From Comamonadaceae bacterium (GTDB lineage Bacteria; Pseudomonadota; Gammaproteobacteria; Burkholderiales; Burkholderiaceae_C), in NCBI GenBank assembly GCA_947464665.1, contig CANHXV010000103.1, positions 1 through 7,087 of the forward strand: a DNA stretch of 7,087 bases, written 5' to 3'. A program made the translations under genes and the position numbers. Numbering within the stretch: the stretch's first letter is position 1; each line of letters begins with the position of its first letter. Of this stretch, positions 5,846 to 7,087 are shown piece after piece. The notes below the pieces were generated by a model. The model ran no database searches. It was given only the letters and a program-made list of their open reading frames with translations, and was not told the DNA's origin.

Positions 5846-6622
5846 ATGTCTGATGATTTCATTTTGAAAACCAATGAACTTGTGAAAGAGTTCAAGGGCT
5901 TTGTCGCCGTCAGTGGCGTTAACCTCAGCGTCAAGCGAGGCCAGATCCATGCCTTGATCGGCCCTAATGGTGCTGGCAAAACCACTGTTTTCAATTTGCT
6001 GACCAAATTTCACATTCCCACCAGTGGTCAAATTTTGTTCAATGGCAAGGACATTACCCAAAGTAAGCCAGCGCAAATTGCCCGTGAAGGCATTGTTCGC
6101 TCTTTCCAAATTTCGGCCACATTTCCCAATCTCACTGTGATGGAAAACGTGCGCATTGCTTTGCAACGAGCCACTGGCACGTCCATGCACTTTTGGCGCT
6201 CCGAGCGCATCTTGAATCGTTTAAACGACAAAGCCATGAGCTTGTTAGAAGAGGTCGACCTTGCAAGCATGGCCAACTTGACCGCTGTGGAGTTGCCTTA
6301 TGGCAGAAAGCGCGCCTTGGAAATTGCAACCACCTTGGCCATGAACCCCGAACTCATGTTGTTGGACGAGCCTACACAAGGCATGGGCCATGAAGATGTA
6401 GACCGTGTCACTCAGTTGATTAAAAAAGTAGGCGCCAACCGCACCATTTTGATGGTGGAGCACAACATGAATGTGGTCGCCAGCATTGCCGACACCATCA
6501 GTGTGTTGCAACGTGGCCAAATCATTGCCGAAGGCCCCTACGAAACAGTTTCCAAGAATCCACAAGTTTTGGAAGCTTATATGGGAACAGCAGACAACGA
6601 GTTGGAAGGCGCCCATGGCTAA
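5846..6622 (+). CDS. livG: Branched-chain amino acid-type (HAAT) ABC transporter ATP-binding protein LivG
   Basis: Cytoplasmic ATPase that pairs with LivF under a LivH/LivM permease to import branched-chain amino acids or related compounds (amides, urea, short organic acids in some members). I chose ATG at 5846 (258 residues); GTG at 5834 in the same frame adds only four residues, MPSF, and MSDDFILKTNELVKEFKGF aligns better with LivG N-termini. Neither start has a strong Shine-Dalgarno. Motifs: Walker A GPNGAGKT (39-46), Q-loop with Gln88 in RSFQIS, the LivG-specific insert TGTSMHFWRSERILNR (110-125), signature LPYGRKRALEIA (150-161), Walker B MLLDE (171-175), and switch His206 in VEHNMNVV. 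The C-terminal segment I-A-E-G-x-x-x-x-V-x-x-N-P-x-V-x-x-A-Y-x-G is typical. The signature lacks the S-G-G of LSGGQ, as usual in LivG. Its stop overlaps the livF start by 8 nt. The exact substrate is unknown. Confidence 0.93.
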   Translation: MSDDFILKTNELVKEFKGFVAVSGVNLSVKRGQIHALIGPNGAGKTTVFNLLTKFHIPTSGQILFNGKDITQSKPAQIAREGIVRSFQISATFPNLTVMENVRIALQRATGTSMHFWRSERILNRLNDKAMSLLEEVDLASMANLTAVELPYGRKRALEIATTLAMNPELMLLDEPTQGMGHEDVDRVTQLIKKVGANRTILMVEHNMNVVASIADTISVLQRGQIIAEGPYETVSKNPQVLEAYMGTADNELEGAHG

Positions 6623-7087
6623 TTCCACGGAGTTCTTGCGCATCAGCCAACTGCATGCCTACTATGGTGAGTCGCATATCTTGCATGGTGTTGATCTCAC
6701 TGTGAACCATGGTGAGGTTGTCACCTTGCTAGGTCGAAATGGCGCCGGACGCACTACCACTGTTAAATCCATCTTGGGCTTGGTGGGCCGCAGAACCGGC
6801 TCGGTCATCATTGACAACCAAGAAACAGTCAATTGGCCAACACATGAAATTGCCAAGTTAGGTTTGGGCTATTGCCCTGAAGAGCGCGGCATATTTTCTG
6901 CGCTCACCTGCGAAGAAAATCTCATGCTGCCACCTGTCATTGCCTCAGGTGGTATGACCGTTGATGAAATTTATGAAATGTTTCCCAACCTGTACGAGCG
7001 GCGCAGCAGCCCGGGTACAAGGTTATCTGGCGGCGAACAACAAATGCTGGCTGTCGGTCGCATTTTGCGCACAGGTGCCAAATGCCT
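6615..7087 (+). CDS. livF: HAAT-family ABC transporter ATP-binding protein LivF (3' end cut by the window edge)
   Basis: Second ATPase of the HAAT importer. It is open from ATG at 6615 to the edge: 157 complete codons of a usual ~235. I translated it directly: MANSTEFLRISQLHAYYGES, then the modified Walker A GRNGAGRTT (40-48), the LivF hallmark YCPEERGIFSALTCEENL (86-103), and the signature LSGGEQQMLAVGRIL (137-151). LivF, not LivG, is shown by the PEERGIF block in place of a Q-loop glutamine and by the compact insert. The Walker A lysine is replaced by arginine (CGC at 6750-6752, residue 46). I recall this in some Burkholderiales LivF proteins, so it is probably natural and not a sequencing error. 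Walker B and the switch histidine lie outside the window. The 8-nt overlap with livG indicates co-transcription and coupled translation. Confidence 0.92.
   Translation, partial: MANSTEFLRISQLHAYYGESHILHGVDLTVNHGEVVTLLGRNGAGRTTTVKSILGLVGRRTGSVIIDNQETVNWPTHEIAKLGLGYCPEERGIFSALTCEENLMLPPVIASGGMTVDEIYEMFPNLYERRSSPGTRLSGGEQQMLAVGRILRTGAKC

Noticed and set aside
5781..5867. Short frame starting MSVVEATAILL that overlaps the livG start
   Set aside because: It has 28 codons, no ribosome site and no family pattern, and it runs into livG in another frame.
5759..6190. 143-residue open frame on the minus strand across the livG start
   Set aside because: It is antisense to LivG, whose frame carries all ABC ATPase motifs; the product has no recognisable family pattern.
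6245..6643. 132-residue minus-strand open frame opposite livG
   Set aside because: It is a shadow of LivG codons, runs through the livG/livF overlap, and has no domain signal.

Overview
The window reads as a chromosomal piece of a Gram-negative betaproteobacterium, most likely order Burkholderiales and perhaps a freshwater Comamonadaceae-type lineage. The evidence is the style of the ABC transporter proteins (LivG with the wording DEPTQGMGHEDV, LivF with NGAGRTTT), mid-range GC content and tight, overlapping gene packing. This assignment is from memory of family sequences, not from a search, so the family level is tentative.

Left part (1-5122, minus strand). A compact five-gene operon is read right to left: a DUF1028 protein (Ntn-hydrolase superfamily, COG3342), an OppD/DppD-type ATPase, an OppF/DppF-type ATPase, a periplasmic family 5 solute-binding protein, and a DppB/GsiC-type permease cut by the left edge. 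Three of the four junctions overlap (4, 14 and 4 nt). Only the binding-protein gene has its own leader (78 nt) and a clear ribosome binding site. The set forms most of a peptide/nickel/opine-class importer; the second permease (DppC type) should lie just beyond base 1. The DUF1028 gene leads the operon, so a cytoplasmic hydrolase acting on the imported compound is a reasonable inference.

Centre (5123-5845). A 107-nt divergent intergenic region holds a perfect 8+8 bp inverted repeat (5151-5170) that overlaps possible -10 elements on both strands, so it looks like an operator. To its right is a plus-strand gene for a 133-residue cysteine-containing protein of unknown function. After that comes a 214-nt spacer holding a 21-codon relic of the C-terminus of a short-chain dehydrogenase and a small hairpin.

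Right part (5846-7087, plus strand). The two ATPases of a branched-chain amino acid-type (HAAT) importer, LivG and LivF, overlap by 8 nt; LivF is cut by the right edge. No LivH/LivM permease precedes them, so the membrane and binding subunits are expected downstream. LivF carries Arg in place of the Walker A Lys, and LivG has a degenerate signature motif. In the head-to-tail dimer these two deviations would fall in the same ATP site, giving one canonical and one degenerate site.

I found no RNA gene, insertion sequence, CRISPR array or origin. The parts most worth following up are the DUF1028-transporter pairing with its probable operator, the asymmetric LivG/LivF pair, and the dehydrogenase relic.
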